From assembly GCA_001600095.1 (NCBI GenBank), contig BCIX01000001.1, positions 1,054,001-1,118,000 on the forward strand: a stretch of DNA of 64,000 bases, in the 5' to 3' direction. Shown here one piece after another: positions 36,903-49,600 of the stretch. Each line of letters opens with the position of its first letter. The first letter of the stretch is position 1. The stretch comes from Bullera alba. Its lineage: Eukaryota; Basidiomycota; Tremellomycetes; Tremellales; Bulleraceae. The position numbers and the translations under genes were made by a program. The notes beneath the pieces were generated by a model. The model was not told where the DNA came from. It saw only the letters and a program-made list of their open reading frames with translations, and ran no database searches.

Positions 36903-39288
36903 ATGCCCTTGAGCCACCTTCAAACGCTTCTCTACCAAGGTTCAGGAGACTTCCCAACAGAAGTCGGACATCCTTCTTCACTGAAGAAAGCTGTGGTCTA
37001 CCTCAACCCAAAAGCTCTGGTGCATCCGAATGAGCCACCGGTCTCCGACCTGATCTACTCGGGCTTCCTCGAGCACCTCGGCCGATGCATCTATGGAGGT
37101 ATAGTCGACAATGTGAAAGCGCCAAGCCCGAGCGAGCTCTTGATCAAGCAGGACCACGGCGAAGGAATTACCAAGGGCCGAGCCGGATGGAGGAAGGATG
37201 TCATGGATGTGATCGGAAAGAAGGGAGAGTTGGAGATCCCAGTACTCCGTTGGCCAGGCGGTGAGTAGTGGCATTGATCGCCGTGTCAGGCGTAGCTCAT
37301 CTTGCTTGGCCCAGGTAACTTTGTCTCCAACTACCATTGGCAGGATGCTATCGGACCTATCGAGAATCGTCCAAAGCGGATAGAGCTAGCCTGGCTTTCG
37401 GACGAGTCGAATCAGTGAGAGTCTCCAAGACTCTGGGAGTCCACATTCGTGAGCTCATCCCTTCTCAGATTCGGTACAGATGAGTACATCGACTACTGCC
37501 GAGCCACGGGTTGCGAGCCCTATATCTGTTTGAACAGTACGTAACGCTCACTACATGGAAGATCTGGTCACTGATCTCCGGTCAGTGGGTACTGGAACAT
37601 ACGAAGAAGCCCTAGCATGGTTGGAGTACTGCAACGGCAAGGGCGACACCCAGTGAGTCCTCTAGGACTACGAGTATCGTTGAATCGAGCTAAATCTGAA
37701 TAGCTGGGCCAACCTGCGTCGAAAGAACACCGGTCGGGAGGAGCCGCACAATGTCAAATACTGGGGTCTCGGTAACGAAAGTGGGTGATGTACGTTCCGA
37801 CCTAGCTAACGGGAAGTGTGGGGACCATGGCAAGTTGGAAACTTGGATCAGTCAGACTATGCCAAAAAGGCCAAGAAATGGGCCCATGGTCTCAAGCTCG
37901 TCGACCCAAGCATCAGTCTCATCAGTTGCGGAAACACAGTAAGTCAAGGCTCAACCAGACCCGGAGCGAGCTGACACGATGTAGGGATGCACCGATTGGG
38001 ACCGAGAGGTCCTGCAGGAGCTCATCGATGTTGTCGACATGCATTCAATTCACTTCTAGTGGGTGTCTACGTGTGACATCGCTGATATATAGCACGATGC
38101 TGGGCTACGACAAGATGTCGTCTGTGCCAGGGCTTGCATACGAGAAGAATGTCTTCGGCGCCACGGTGAGCTCAGCGGATAATTCGTAGGCGAACAAGCA
38201 GCTTGCTAACTTCTGCCAGGCCGCTGAGAAGATGATGGAAGTGTGCAAGAGCTTAATCGACTTGGCGAATGTTGAGCGGGCGATGCAGCGCATTCCGGCG
38301 AAAGATGTCAAGATCTGTTTCGACGAGGTGAGTGTCTTGGGTCCTTTGGCATCTCGCAGAATGCTGCTAACTATCATCAGTGGAATGTGTAAGTCAGAGT
38401 GGTCGATTACAGAGATGTGGACTCATCTTCCTGTAGATGGGACGAGCTGAAGGCCTTTGGGTCAATTGGTCTGGAGCAAGCTTACGACTACACCGATATG
38501 CTAGGTTTCTGTGGATGGCTGCATGCCCTTGTGAGGAAGCACAAGGATCTGGGAATGGCCTGTCTAGCCCAAACTGTCAACGTGGTGGGTAGTGACTGTG
38601 TCTAGTTCAAGCATCTCAGCTAACAAGCGCTATGACATAGATCTCGCCATTGATGACGACGCCCACGGATATCCTATACCAGACAACCTACTACCCGTGC
38701 GCGAGCTGCAGCTGCATTGTCAAAAACCATAGCTGACGTCAACTTCAGTCTTAAAGCCTTCTCGACCTTGATGAAGAATGGATCTCTCATCCAGCTCCCA
38801 TCACTTCCAGACGTATAGTGAGTCAAACGCCATCTCCACTTCCACTGTTGCTGATCGCTTGCAGCAACGGTCCTACATACCCAACTTGGATCCAGCAGAC
38901 AAAGCTACAACCGGCTTACGTCGACTATATCGCAATGGTCGTTCCCAAAGGCAATGGCTCCAGCATTCGAATTAGCATCATCAACCGACACCCATCGGCG
39001 GATTGGACGGCGGACTTTAGGCTACAAGGCTTCGAGGCGAAGAACGTCAAAGTCCAAGAGCTATACTCGGACGATATGGACGCAGCGGTGAGTCCATCAG
39101 TGTCGAGCTGGAGATCTCGTCTGACGCTGACTTAATACTTGTAGAACACATTTGAGAAGCCCGATGTTGTCGTCCCCCAGGTCAAAGAGCACTCTGGTGA
39201 CAACTGGACCAAAGCAGCAAAAAGCTTCACAGTGAGGAAGCATTCTTGGGCGTTCATCGAGATCGACGGTGCGGCAGAAAGCGAGTGA
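36903..39288 (+). CDS. GH51 alpha-L-arabinofuranosidase
   Basis: Releases terminal L-arabinofuranose from arabinan, arabinoxylan or oligosaccharides. Start at 36903 ([12 protein letters not shown]) is followed by the N-terminal strand and [11 protein letters not shown]. The acid/base Glu is in [14 protein letters not shown] and the nucleophile Glu in VKICFDEWNVWDE, with [20 protein letters not shown] before them, a block conserved in GH51. C-terminal beta domain segments include [16 protein letters not shown] and ends [11 protein letters not shown]. No signal peptide from this start, so the enzyme looks intracellular, like bacterial GH51 enzymes that act on imported oligosaccharides. About ten introns. 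Divergent from a sugar transporter. Confidence 0.92.
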
Positions 39289-39407
39289 GAGAACTGGATG
39301 CCAGGTTGATGTTTTGTGATCTGGATATCTCAGAATGCATCCCTGCTGATCTGGCTGTCCCAATCTTTTCGCAAACAAGACTATATCCCTTAACCTGTAG
39401 CGCTCGG

Positions 39408-40427
39408 CTACTTGCTGTTCTTCCTGATATAATCCTCCAGCGAGAGCATCTTGTGGAGCTTGCGAGGCGTCTCCCAATCGATTTCCGGATATCCACCTTC
39501 CAACCCTATTAATACGTCAGCTATTTTTCTCATCTCGCGACGGTTCCCTACTCACATATCATCATCTCTTTGAGGCTGGTTGGTAGGATGAGTCTGAGAG
39601 ACTTGGGCGTGTATCGCGCCAACCAGGGTTGATGTCCTTGTACCGCTTGGATCGCTTTACTGAAATCATCCAAGCCGTATTGCCCAGAGGACAGGCTCAG
39701 TGTCTTGTGATGGTATGCCTCGTCGTCGGGAGCGAGCAGAGCGCTGGCGGCAAAGGTACCGATGTCCTCTGTCGCAATGAGGTGGGTGGCTCTGTTGCCA
39801 ATCATGCCGTAGAAAGCGCCAATTGCGAAGAAGCGGCCGACTCCAGGTTGGACCGGAAAGTTGGCCTGCCAATGTGTCAGCGTAGTAGACACCTGAGGGT
39901 CGCCTATAGCTTACCATAAACCCAGTTGGACGCAGAATCGTGTACGATAGACCGGAGTTGATCAAGTATTGTTCGATCTGGACTCACTGTTGTCAGCTTG
40001 TAGCACAATACAATGACGGAGAAGGACTCACATGGTGTTTAGACCTGTAGTGTGGGACGGTCTTGGCGACATCGACTCCAGCTGCACTCGTGAACACGAT
40101 GTGCTTGACTCCTGCCTCTTTCGCCGCATCGATGAAGGTTACACCTTGCAAAATCTCCTTCTCCTCGGCCACGTTGCCGTCCGTCATCAAGAATGCGCCA
40201 TCTACACCTTTGAGAGCGTCGGCCAGGCTTTGCTTGTTGAGGAGGTCAGCCTTGACGGCTTCTGCGCCCTGCTGGACCAGCTTCTGAGCGGATGGCGAGT
40301 CTGGGTTACGAGTGATGAAGCGGAGTTGGAGGTCGGGATGGTCTGTGCTCTTCCTCTCGAGGAGGTCTTGAGCGGCTTTACTGCCTTGTTTACCGGTGGC
40401 GCCAACGACGAGGAATCGGGAAGGCAT
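39408..40427 (-). CDS. NmrA-like NAD(P)-binding protein
   Basis: Rossmann-fold protein of the NmrA/atypical SDR group, which sense or use NAD(P). The nucleotide loop is at the very N-terminus: MPSRFLVVGATGKQGSKAAQ. The next conserved part is GVKHIVFTSAAGVDVA, then YLINSGLSYTILRPTGFM. The remainder (FPVQPGVGRFFAIGAFYG, THLIATEDIGTFAASAL) matches NmrA-like proteins with weak or no oxidoreductase activity. A last short exon encodes the tail LEDYIRKNSK. A TATATA element at 40502-40507 sits about 75 bp upstream. Its adjacency to the GH51 gene is convergent and may not be functional. Confidence 0.84.
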
Positions 40428-40765
40428 GCTGACTTGAAAGTGAAAGGTGAGAATGACGGGGGAATTGGATTGCTACATCTTTGAGCGACATGGTGCGCTC
40501 GTATATATCATCTCCTTTGACCACACCGTAGATACTCAGAGCGTGTAGATGTTCCGGCGGGAAAGGATAGTAGCAACAGAAAATCTCGCCCGATGGCCGA
40601 AGGCCGAAGCGCAGTCTGCAAGCGGTGACGTCTCTGGAGAAGAGCAAGCATCCTGCGTCCTGCATCCTGCTTGTCAAGCATGTCAAGAATATACATACGT
40701 GACCTAAATCGGAAGGTGAACTAGGGTCTGGCATGTCGGCTCCCCTGCTCTGCCACTGTCTCGCT
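40428..40765. promoter_or_regulatory. NmrA-like promoter
   Basis: 338 bp between the NmrA-like start and the kinase-like stop, with a TATATA at 40502-40507. Nothing else recognised. Confidence 0.4.
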
Positions 40766-41884
40766 CTAACGGCCCGTTATCCCTTGGCCCTCGCCCTCCC
40801 TCGCCTCGGCAAAGTCGAGCAGAAGATTCATGATCCGCAACACGCCACTCTTGTAGCCACCACCGAACATCAAAAAGTGCTGAGCTGAATCAGCAAGCCG
40901 TCTCTGGACTCACGTCGGCTGGACCCACGTTCAGGTGATGGTACAGCTCGTAAAGGCTCTGTCGCTCATTATAGAATGGCTCGCAACGGGGATGTATTGC
41001 GTGGTAAGCGTCGAAAAAGTCGGCCGTGAATCCTGAGAATCAGAACATGAGCAACACTGTGCGTACGCGAACATATCTCCCGCACCTCCGAACATGTTAC
41101 AGATGCCCAACTCTGTCCCCAACCGAATCTTCAGCTTGACTCTGGCCACGCAGTAGCTCGACACACTGACCGTACTCGTTGTGACCGTAGCAGGAAGACG
41201 GGTCGAAGATGACTGGGGATCCTGTATGGCGAGCCACGCCAACGTTGCCCGACCACAAGTCTCCGTGTATGATTACGGGCTTTGGACGGGGCTCGATATC
41301 GTCCAGTAGCAGAGGGATCACCCTGATTATATCTCAGCTTGTGTCTTCGGCGGTGCTGCCTAGCCTCACGTCTGGACCATCCGTCCCCAAGCTTCGGACA
41401 CTTGTGGATCCCCTATTCTTCTCACAAGCTCACCCAGCCGCCTGTCGCGGTAAAAGGTCGTCCAGTCATTCTCCCATGTGTTGTCCTGTTCAGTGACTCC
41501 GCAGTGAGTGGGTACTTCGAATCCGAACCGACCACCACTGTCTCCCGTGACGGAATGCATCTCCGCCAGCTTCCTCCCTAGCTCCTTCTGCACAGAAGGA
41601 TCTTTCCTTCCACCCATCTCCAGGTATTCCGTCACCATGGCTCCTGTCGTGTCGTCGACGGAAAAGCCTATTGCCCTAGGTATAAACCCTTCCGGAGCGG
41701 ATTTGGCTAAGGCGCAGAGTGATTGGTATTCACCAGTCACTTGAGCGATATCCCGGCTGGTCCTTGCATAGTACTTCTTCCCTGCGCCATCTTGGACTAT
41801 GTTTCCGGAACCAGCTGATAGATCTTCAGCGTCAATGTGAGCTGATTTGAAACACTTGACGATCAGTGGATGGATTCCGCACAT
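40766..41884 (-). CDS. Fructosamine/ketosamine-3-kinase-like protein
   Basis: FN3K-family kinases phosphorylate sugar adducts on protein lysines so that they detach (deglycation). The core is readable: [20 protein letters not shown] (nucleotide loop and lysine), [31 protein letters not shown]. The catalytic loop is [14 protein letters not shown] and the metal-binding acid is in [18 protein letters not shown]. The last part is [18 protein letters not shown] and a C-terminal exon ending GQGITGR. Introns at about 41172, 41088 and 40912 restore these motifs exactly. The open frame extends upstream to 42049, but the 55 extra residues are not family-like, so I place the start at 41884 ([16 protein letters not shown]). 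Total length near 310 residues agrees with the family. Confidence 0.8.
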
Positions 41885-42049
41885 GGGTTGGCGCCTAGTT
41901 GGCGAGAGATCCGTGTTGTGCGTGGTATAATCCGATATCCGATATTGCTTGCTCATACAGGTAAGTCGTCTGGGACATGCTTCAAGAAGTTTGGAAGTTT
42001 GCTCTGTGAGCAAGTCCTGGCACAGCTGGACGATTACAGCATTGTCCAT

Positions 42050-42345
42050 CGCTAAGTAGTCTACAGTACTCTAGTGCCCTCGCACCCATGTCCCATGACA
42101 TCAATGTTACTGCCACTGGGCAGCGGAGATGAGACAGCCTGCCACGTGGCGACCACGCGACTTTTGTTGACACGAAGACTTCGAGCACGCGCGATGTCTC
42201 CAGAGATGATCGATGATGTTTCAGACATCAATCACAACCCGATCACTCGCTGCACTTGCTGTCAAGTCCAGATCGACCGGGCTGAGATCTCACGGAGAGC
42301 TCTGCCCCACTGCCATTCTTTTTCAGCTCACTCTTGACGCTCAGT
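42050..42345. promoter_or_regulatory. Divergent region kinase-like / coiled-coil gene
   Basis: About 300 bp with no recognisable gene; a short Cys-containing open frame here is not supported by any family resemblance. Confidence 0.35.
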
Positions 42346-43774
42346 ATGGAAGGGCAAGATCGTCAAGGCGCGAGACTTAAGCGGTTGAGCTTGGTCCCTC
42401 GTCCACTACAGCCATCTGCCTTTGGCTCGAATCACGATTTCACCTCTGGTCAACAGTCCCAACCTTTAGATCCCATCAAGTCGTCTCCTATCGAAAGTTT
42501 GTTTCCCATCAATGCTGGGACTGAGGATACGGACATTCCAACCAGAAGAGCACGGGAGATTAGCAGCAACTCGAATGATGGCTCGAGTACCCCTCGACAG
42601 CAGAAAGCGATCCGGAGTAGCATTTCGTACTCACCGGCGCCATCGAGATCTTCCTTGCAGCTCGAACACCGATCTGCAGAGATGTCAAGAATCAGCGAGA
42701 GTGGAGTTGGATCAAGTTCCAGCATACGGTCGTCACCCCTGTTGAGCGGGAGGGGTAGCGAGGATGGAGCGGATAGGACGAGAGAAGCCAAACGCGGGGA
42801 AACGCTAGTCGAGCAGTGAGCGATAGACCACGCAGAGGGCCCTTTCGACTGGTCACCGCTAACTATATCAAAGGCACGCCGAGCTGCTAACGAGAATCGC
42901 TCAGAGGGAGCGAAGGGTCAATGAGCTCAAGCAGGGTCAGTACAATGCGGGACCATGATGTGAGGCTGGTCTGACGACAACAGAGCTCGCTCAGCAAGAG
43001 GCATCTCTCGCACAGCTCAAAGCCCAGTGGACTGACATCACCGTCAAAGCCACCAGGCCCCCAACACCTTCTACTCGACCTACCCCTTCTCCCGTCAACC
43101 GTCCATCACATCCGCTCACTTCGCAGTCGATATCCCTCACTCGTGCTCCTTTGCCATCAGGGATTTCGGCGAGCGATACACCATCATCCACTTCTGGACC
43201 AACTACCGCTCAGCGTAAACGGGCGTCTACACGTATTACTCCGATGGCGCCTCCTAGCTCATTTGGCGATTTCTCGATGTCAGGACCACTGTCAGCGTCG
43301 TCCTCCACCTCATCGACCTTCACGAATTCCAGCAACCCAAGCTCGTCCCTCGCTATTCATCATGACCAGGCCAACACGCTATCCTCCCTGCTGCCCTCTC
43401 TGGGCCCTCAGGCGGATCAGTGGCTGAATGGCGATGCGCTAGAAGAGGGTAAGAGGTTTTGGGGGCAGCTCGTCAAGACGGTAAGCGCCGCGGCGGGCGG
43501 CACTGTGCCAGGAGCCAATGGCGATGATCACGAGCGGGATGGCGAGCAGAGATACGAGTCCAGCTCTTCACCGTTTGACTTGTGGGTTCAGTACTGTGAT
43601 ATCATGCTTCACAAGTTCATGCTGACCGCTTCTAGATCGTCATTGAAATCCATGCTCCCCACGTCAATACCGCTATGGTCAACCGAGCCGGCAGTATCAC
43701 CTCCATCATCACAACCGCCCCGACCCGCGAATGCCTCGAGACTTCGGCAGGAGGTCAAGGTGAACAAGGATTAG
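42346..43774 (+). CDS. Low-complexity protein with short coiled coil (DUF4048-like)
   Basis: Ser/Pro/Thr-rich protein. N-terminal MEGQDRQGARLKRLSLVPRP is followed by a long disordered region; a predicted coiled coil spans LLTRIAQRERRVNELKQELAQQEASLAQL (split across exons near 42870-43015, quoted in part only for its heptads). After more Ser/Thr/Pro sequence comes LPSLGPQADQWLNGDAL and the C-terminal exon ends RQEVKVNKD. The LKRLSL motif plus the coiled coil resemble fungal DUF4048 proteins, function unknown; this is a tentative recall. ATG 42334 lies four codons upstream in frame. The last intron starts GTGGGTTCAG near 43581. Confidence 0.6.
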
Positions 43775-43959
43775 GTAACAGGTATTGGCATGATCGCAAC
43801 GAAGCCAGTCTCATCGTTGTCAACATGCCGTGCATGAGAACACTCTATGGGTCTATGGTCTATGATCTATGTGCGATATCTTGATACTAGCATGATCTTG
43901 TATGACTGTATGTATACTGGCTACAACTTTGATCTGCGGGCGCAGGCTCCAAAGGCAAT

Positions 43960-45525
43960 CTACGCTTTAGCGTGAGTTTGGCAGAACTCTCTCAAACGCT
44001 CCACCACCTCCTCCATGATCTCCGCTGGAGACGCAATGACCACTCTAACATATCCCGGAGCGTCGAAGCACATTCCAGGAAGGACAAACACCGCTTGATC
44101 TCTGTACAGGGCCGTGGAGAAGCCAACATCGTCGCCCAAGTGCGGGAATGCCGAGTAATCGATTTTCACTAGCATGTACAGGGCCCCTTGAGGTGTGGTG
44201 CACGATAAACCTGGAATCGACTTGATTCCATTTTCGATTATATGCGCGTTGGTCTACGTGCGAGTCAGTAAACAGCGCAGAGAGGTGTTTTCCGATTGCA
44301 TGACCCACCTTGACCTTTTCAATGACTTCGTTGTGCCATTCCTCCGAGGTGTTCAGAATAGCGGGCAGGGCGGCTTGAGCGATGGAACTGGGGCCAAAGA
44401 ATCGGTTGCCCCATAATGCCATTCCCTCGCTGATCTCCCCTGCGACGCCTAGGGGGTCATGAAGCACTGCCCAGCCGAATCGCCATCCAGGCAGCAAAAA
44501 CCTTTTCGACAGTCCGCACAGGGTGACTACGGGTACCTCGTCGGACAGTGCGGCCAGTGGGACGAAAGGAGCGTTCCAGGTCTGAAAGCTCAGTCAGCAC
44601 GATGCAACCTTCAACAAATGAAGCCTACGTACCATATGGGCGTAGATCTCATCTGCCACGACGAGAACCTTGTGCTGGGACGCGATGTCGAGGATCGATC
44701 GTAGGTGTTGTTCCGAGAAATTGCTGCCGCAGGGATTGCTGGGATTGGTCTAATCGCATTGGATCAGATGTAATACCAATGGATGGCCGAGAGCTCCTCA
44801 CCACCATGATAGCCCTAGTGTTCTCATCGCACAACCCCTCCATCATTTCCAAATCTACTTCCCAGCCATTCTCCTCGATACAGTCGTAGTAACGTATCTC
44901 TGCGCCGAGCGTGTTGATGAGCATTGCGTATTGCGAGAACCCTGGTCGGGGCAGGAGGATGTTGCTTGGTTGCATGGTCGCTGGGGGGAGAATGACCGAG
45001 AAGATCAAGTCGAGGGCTTGTCCGACGCCGTGGGTCTATCGCATTGTTAGTCATTCTCTGAACAATCCGCCATGCTCGAACTCACAAGCACGATATCCTT
45101 CACGTTGTAGTCGACGCCGTCCCACTTCTTGTGGTAGTCTGCGACCGCCTGCCTCGCTTTCACTGTTCCAACACCTTCGACGTAGCCGTTCGATCGACCG
45201 GAGGCAGCCTCGGCGATGGCGGTGCTGGCTTCGGCGGGCGAGGGGTGTAAGGGGTAGTGAGTTGGGTCACCTAGTCCGAGGTTGATTAATGGCTTGGCCG
45301 TTTGTGGAGGGCACGAGGTGATGTTGGCAAGGGTAGATCGGATTGGGTTTCTGCATGAGGCCTGAATGAGAGGTGGGAGATCAGCCAGCACTCGACCCCA
45401 GGAAGCAAGACACTCACAACTACAGGCGATGCTTTGATCCTCCACTCTTTACTCGGTATCAGGCCACTCTTGGACGATTCTCCGGCTCGAGCTGGGATCT
45501 TGGCGAAGGCGGTGATATCGGGCAT
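43960..45525 (-). CDS. Aromatic (tyrosine-type) aminotransferase
   Basis: PLP-dependent class I aminotransferase. Starts MPDITAFAKIPARAGESS, then NPIRSTLANI, the N-terminal arm found in tyrosine aminotransferases. Core motifs: LGLGDPTHYPLHPSPAE (substrate-side loop), GYVEGVGTVKARQAVADY, LPRPGFSQYAMLINTLGAE, NPSNPCGSNFSEQHLRSI. The PLP lysine sits in LCGLSKRFLLPGWRFGW and the C-terminal Arg region is GYVRVVIASPAEIMEEVV. Tyrosine aminotransferases make 4-hydroxyphenylpyruvate from tyrosine. Length about 420 residues. All conserved motifs are present. Confidence 0.9.
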
Positions 45526-46096
45526 TGTGTTGAGCTTTGATTATGTGAATGGGTCGGGTTGATTCTTGCTGACAATGGTGTTGTGAGAGTATGCTCCTTG
45601 CAGGAAGAAGCTGGGTGATGTTATCAGTGGGTCAGACAAAGCTTTCGATATACACAAATTGTCTTCGGTGAGAGCTTTGACGTGGGTGACAAGTTAGCTC
45701 CTGCATTCCGACCAACCGTTCTTTATACCACGAGCCTCGTTTCGCTCTAACCAGCAGAACCAGCAGTCGTATCCAATACCATCCGTCGCTCGCCATATCT
45801 CTCCGGACAGGATGCAGAATTGCAGTTCGGTCGACTCTGAAGATCATTTTTCCGAAAACATAGAGACGAAACGCTGCTATCGGGAGTTCCGGCCGAACCG
45901 GAGCTTGGTCAATCCAGCCGTTGCCGCCGGCCTCTCTCGGTTACGTGCTGTCATCGACTTCCTTATCTGCAGCAGTCGTCGGAGCTTGACAGCGCAGGAC
46001 AGCGCCCGCCATCAGGCCGGGAGTGGGACAGTCGTGTCTTGTTGTGTCATCCATGAGTAAGTCTACAATAAAACACATGTATGTTGAGTCGGAAAG
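45526..46096. other. 571-bp gap upstream of the aminotransferase
   Basis: Promoter of the aminotransferase and the 3' region of the DDHD gene. No gene seen; small open frames show no domain. Confidence 0.4.
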
Positions 46097-49079
46097 CTAT
46101 ATGATTGTGCCCTCGGGCAATTGCTGATGAGCCAATCCCATACCCGTTCGTATCAAGTCCCACTTTGTCGAGAAGATCTCCGCCAGGAGGAACGCGGCGA
46201 AAGATGGGTCAGACCAGTATGACGCGTGAGCTGTGATCATGTCTGAGCAACACCAAAGTCAGCATCGGAAACTTAGTCAGACAAGATGTAACGTAGGAGC
46301 ACTCACCTAGATACTCGCTCACGCCCGCCGAGGGCAGGTAAAAGTCGAGATTGCCATGTGGGTTGAGTGCAGAGAACCGTCGTTCCCCTCGAGCTCCTTC
46401 TAGTCGCTCTTCACCTGCGTTCCCTGACATCTCGATTCCGCTGGGCAGTCGGATAGCGCCGGGACGTATCTTCTTGGCCGGAGATCCTCCACCACCGAGA
46501 GCGACTGGGAGATATCGCGATATGCTGCTCATACCCTCCGAGACTGAAGCGTAGAACGGGGCGGTGACGGATGTAATGGCCAAAGGAGGCCTCTTTGCTG
46601 CCAGTCGAACATCAACGGCAGCGTTCAATTGATATGCGATAGGATCTGTAAAGTAGAAAATGTTGTAAAGCGAGTCGACCGCCATGCAACCGAATTTGCC
46701 GGACCGGTCGATCTGCTACTGTCAGCTAAAGTTCAGCACGGTGAGATGAAGCCAGCTTACAGCTTCGTCCTGAGGAGAGTGCATCGTCCTCTCCCTACCT
46801 TTCCGAGGCATGAGCTGTGTTTGATCTAGATGGAGGAAGATTCCTAAAGGACTGCCGCACAGGAAGAGGTTGCTGGTGTTGAACAGGAATCGATCCCTGG
46901 TTTTGGTGATCACCTGTTTGGGAAGTTGCGACAATGGTGGCATTTTCGTCGGCTGATCTGACAAGATATGGGCCGCGAGAGCAGATCCAAGCTGGAACTA
47001 GATGAGCTATTCTCCACAGAAAGACTTCAGCTCTTCGACTCACCGAATGACCTATGATATGCACGCGACCCGTCTTCTCGAAATCGGGATGCCTCGCGAC
47101 CCACAAACGATAAAGCTTGTTGGCTTGCGTGCAAACTGCCTCGATCATCTTTTGGCGGTGATGGGACATGAACAGAGGTATATCCAGGAGGACCTGGTTT
47201 TGCTCAGCTTGAATCGTAAACCTGAAATGGAGCGACTCACCGAATTCGTAAGCTCCCGCACGTATGGGATTGACTTGTTGATCGTGATGTCCGCCATGGT
47301 GAACTGATTGTCCATGCCGTGCTCCCTATCTTCCTGTGTTTTCTCCTCTTCTAGGTCCAATGACGCTCTCCACTGTACCGGCAGAACCTGACATCGCCTA
47401 TCCCGGATGATAGACTGTAAAGCCGGGTTGTTCGATTGTTTTCTACAATGAGTCAGTTCACCTTCTGCGCTTGTCGTACCGATCTCTCACCTCATGACCT
47501 GGCGCAGTTGATTCCCAGCATAGACGAAGCTGTACGACTCGTACTGTGTCGCCAGTTGTTGGCCGATACCGTGGATGACCAATATCAGGTCCGTACAGGG
47601 CGCGTCGTCGTCGTTCGAGTCGACCTGAGCGGCTATCAGTCAAGGCAGCAATGTTTAAGAAGCTATACTCACAATTGGTATCGACTCCTCATCTAGCGCT
47701 TCGTCCACTGCCGACCCTCCGTCCAGCTTCTTCTCCACATCGTCCTTGATGCCCCGTAAAGCCTGCTCAACACCAAGCAGCTCCTTATCCTGCTGCCGCA
47801 CCAGCTTTATGGCATCCTCCACAATCGCGCTGCTTCTCGATGCTGATCGATGATGGGCCGACTCCTTGGGCATAGCGGCATTGGACCGTAGACTACTCGA
47901 CGAGCCTCGCCGTGATGCTGTTCCCGACCTCTTCCCGGATCCTGTCTCTTCTTGCGCCTTTCCAGACGCCGCACAGGCTGCACGGTAACCTCTATAGATG
48001 TATGTCGTGGCGGCTCTAGTCCGCAGTCCAGATAGAATACTCCTTGGTAGAAATGACATGGGTCCTATCCTGTTTCCGTATTAGCAAGAAGCGGTGATCC
48101 GGTTTTCGGGTGTCGCTTACCCTATCAATCTCCCTTTCTCCGCGTCGTCAAACATGATACCCAAACCCTGTCCGAAACGCGCAGGAAGAAGATACTTGAG
48201 CTTGTCCTCCGCTGAAGCACCTATTGAAACAGCAGTGGCCAGCTCATGCTTATATGAGGGCTGCCATGGTCTTATCTCCCTGGTCACGCGAGCAAAGTCA
48301 GCTTGATGTTGCACAATTGTGTTGTTTGACCCACTTGTATGCTTTTTCTATCTCCTCAGCCAGGTCCCATGAACAAGGTTTTGTCATGTCACCGACGAAC
48401 CACGTCCCTCTCATGACCGAGACTCGAGAACCGGTATGCAGCCAGAAGACGGGGTGCAGCGATAGGGTGGGTAGCGAGACTTCGAATAGGGAATCCTGTC
48501 GTGGCGTCAATACAAAGCACCGGCACGAGGGACGACCAAAATACTCACCTGACTGACTGGTACCCCGACTACCGTCTCGAGCTTGTCGTAGTCCTTGGTG
48601 ATGTTCGCCATGAACTCTTTGTATTTGGCAGTAACCTTATCCTGCTCTTCCGGGACTGCCTGTTCTTGTCCCGACATGATCTCCTCCTTCTCAGGCACTT
48701 TACCTTCCTTCCGCTCCTCCCTCTCCTTGTTGCTCAGCGACGATGATCTCGGCTTTGTGGTCTTATCGGTTTTCGGCGCTGGCGGGGGTTTGGGTTTTGG
48801 CGCACCTTCCCCCTCTGAAGCACCCCACTCTCTGACTGCCTGCCGTCTCTCTTCATCCTCCATCGACTCCCATCGTTCTTCTATCCTCTCTGACTCGTCT
48901 GGTGAGAATGCCTTGTACGCTGTGGCGGCGGACGTGACTGGTGTAGGTAGCAGGTCGAGGTGTTGCGCGCCGGCGTGGACCCAACGGTAGTCCAGGTCGG
49001 GTATGGGTAGAAGCGGTGGACTTGATGGTGGACTGGAGGAGGAGGACCCGCTGTCAGCGACATCCTCGTTAGTTGTCAT
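46097..49079 (-). CDS. DDHD-domain phospholipase A1-like protein
   Basis: Intracellular phospholipase of the PA-PLA1/DDHD group. N-terminal region: Ser/Pro stretch, then a WWE-like part (LDYRWVHAGAQHLDLLPTPV), an acidic charged segment and KLETVVGVPVSQDSLFEVSL. The middle is VHPVFWLHTGSRV-type sequence and EIRPWQPSYKHELATAV. The lipase box is HIIGHSLGSALAAH, where Ser is in GHSLG. The DDHD domain has the first Asp in YFTDPIAYQLNAAVD, a second Asp near GNLDFYLP, and the His of DMITAHASYWSDPS; these match the DDHD pattern. A Ser-rich insertion (around 47880-47990) separates conserved parts. Start is 49079 (MTTNEDVADSGSSSS). The intron in the GHS|LGS box uses acceptor TTCCAG. Confidence 0.86.
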
Positions 49080-49600
49080 TTCTCAGGGCGCTAAAGGAGG
49101 GATATCCGGTGTCTTGTCTGGTTGAGAAGACCTTGAACGCCTGTCAGTCTGCAAGGATGGGCGGTTCCTGTTTCGCTGTTGTTGCTAACCGGCTCTGGGT
49201 GGCAACCTTGACACGTGTCAGGCACGTCATCACGCTCTCACGGTTTCAGTCAAGCGGGATCAAAACACGGACACGGTCTGGACCCTCTGACCCTCTCTGA
49301 CCTCCTATAACTGAAGGTGAAACGATTCCTTTGCTCACCCTGGTGTTGATCATACGCACCATCCCTTCAGACAGCTTCAAACAGCTCGTTCACTGTCACA
49401 GGCTACCGTTGGAAGGGGGTAAAACAATCTCTGCTCGTTTGCATAGCACTGTCACCCCGTACCAGGGTACTGGGTCGCTGATCATTGATCAAAATAGAAC
49501 AGAGCACCTGTGCTCGATTCTCGAAGCCAGTCCGAAGACTACTTGACCCTCCACATGTTCTCTTTCTTTCACTGACTTAACGCTCTCACACTCACGGACA
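49080..49600. promoter_or_regulatory. Divergent promoter DDHD / GH16
   Basis: 521 bp with an imperfect direct repeat (GACCCTCT, about 49280-49295) and a CT-rich run before the GH16 ATG. No gene seen. Confidence 0.4.

Noticed and set aside
41885..42049. Longer N-terminus of the kinase-like gene (55 residues)
   Set aside because: Unlike FN3K N-termini and makes the protein longer than the family; start at 41884 fits better.
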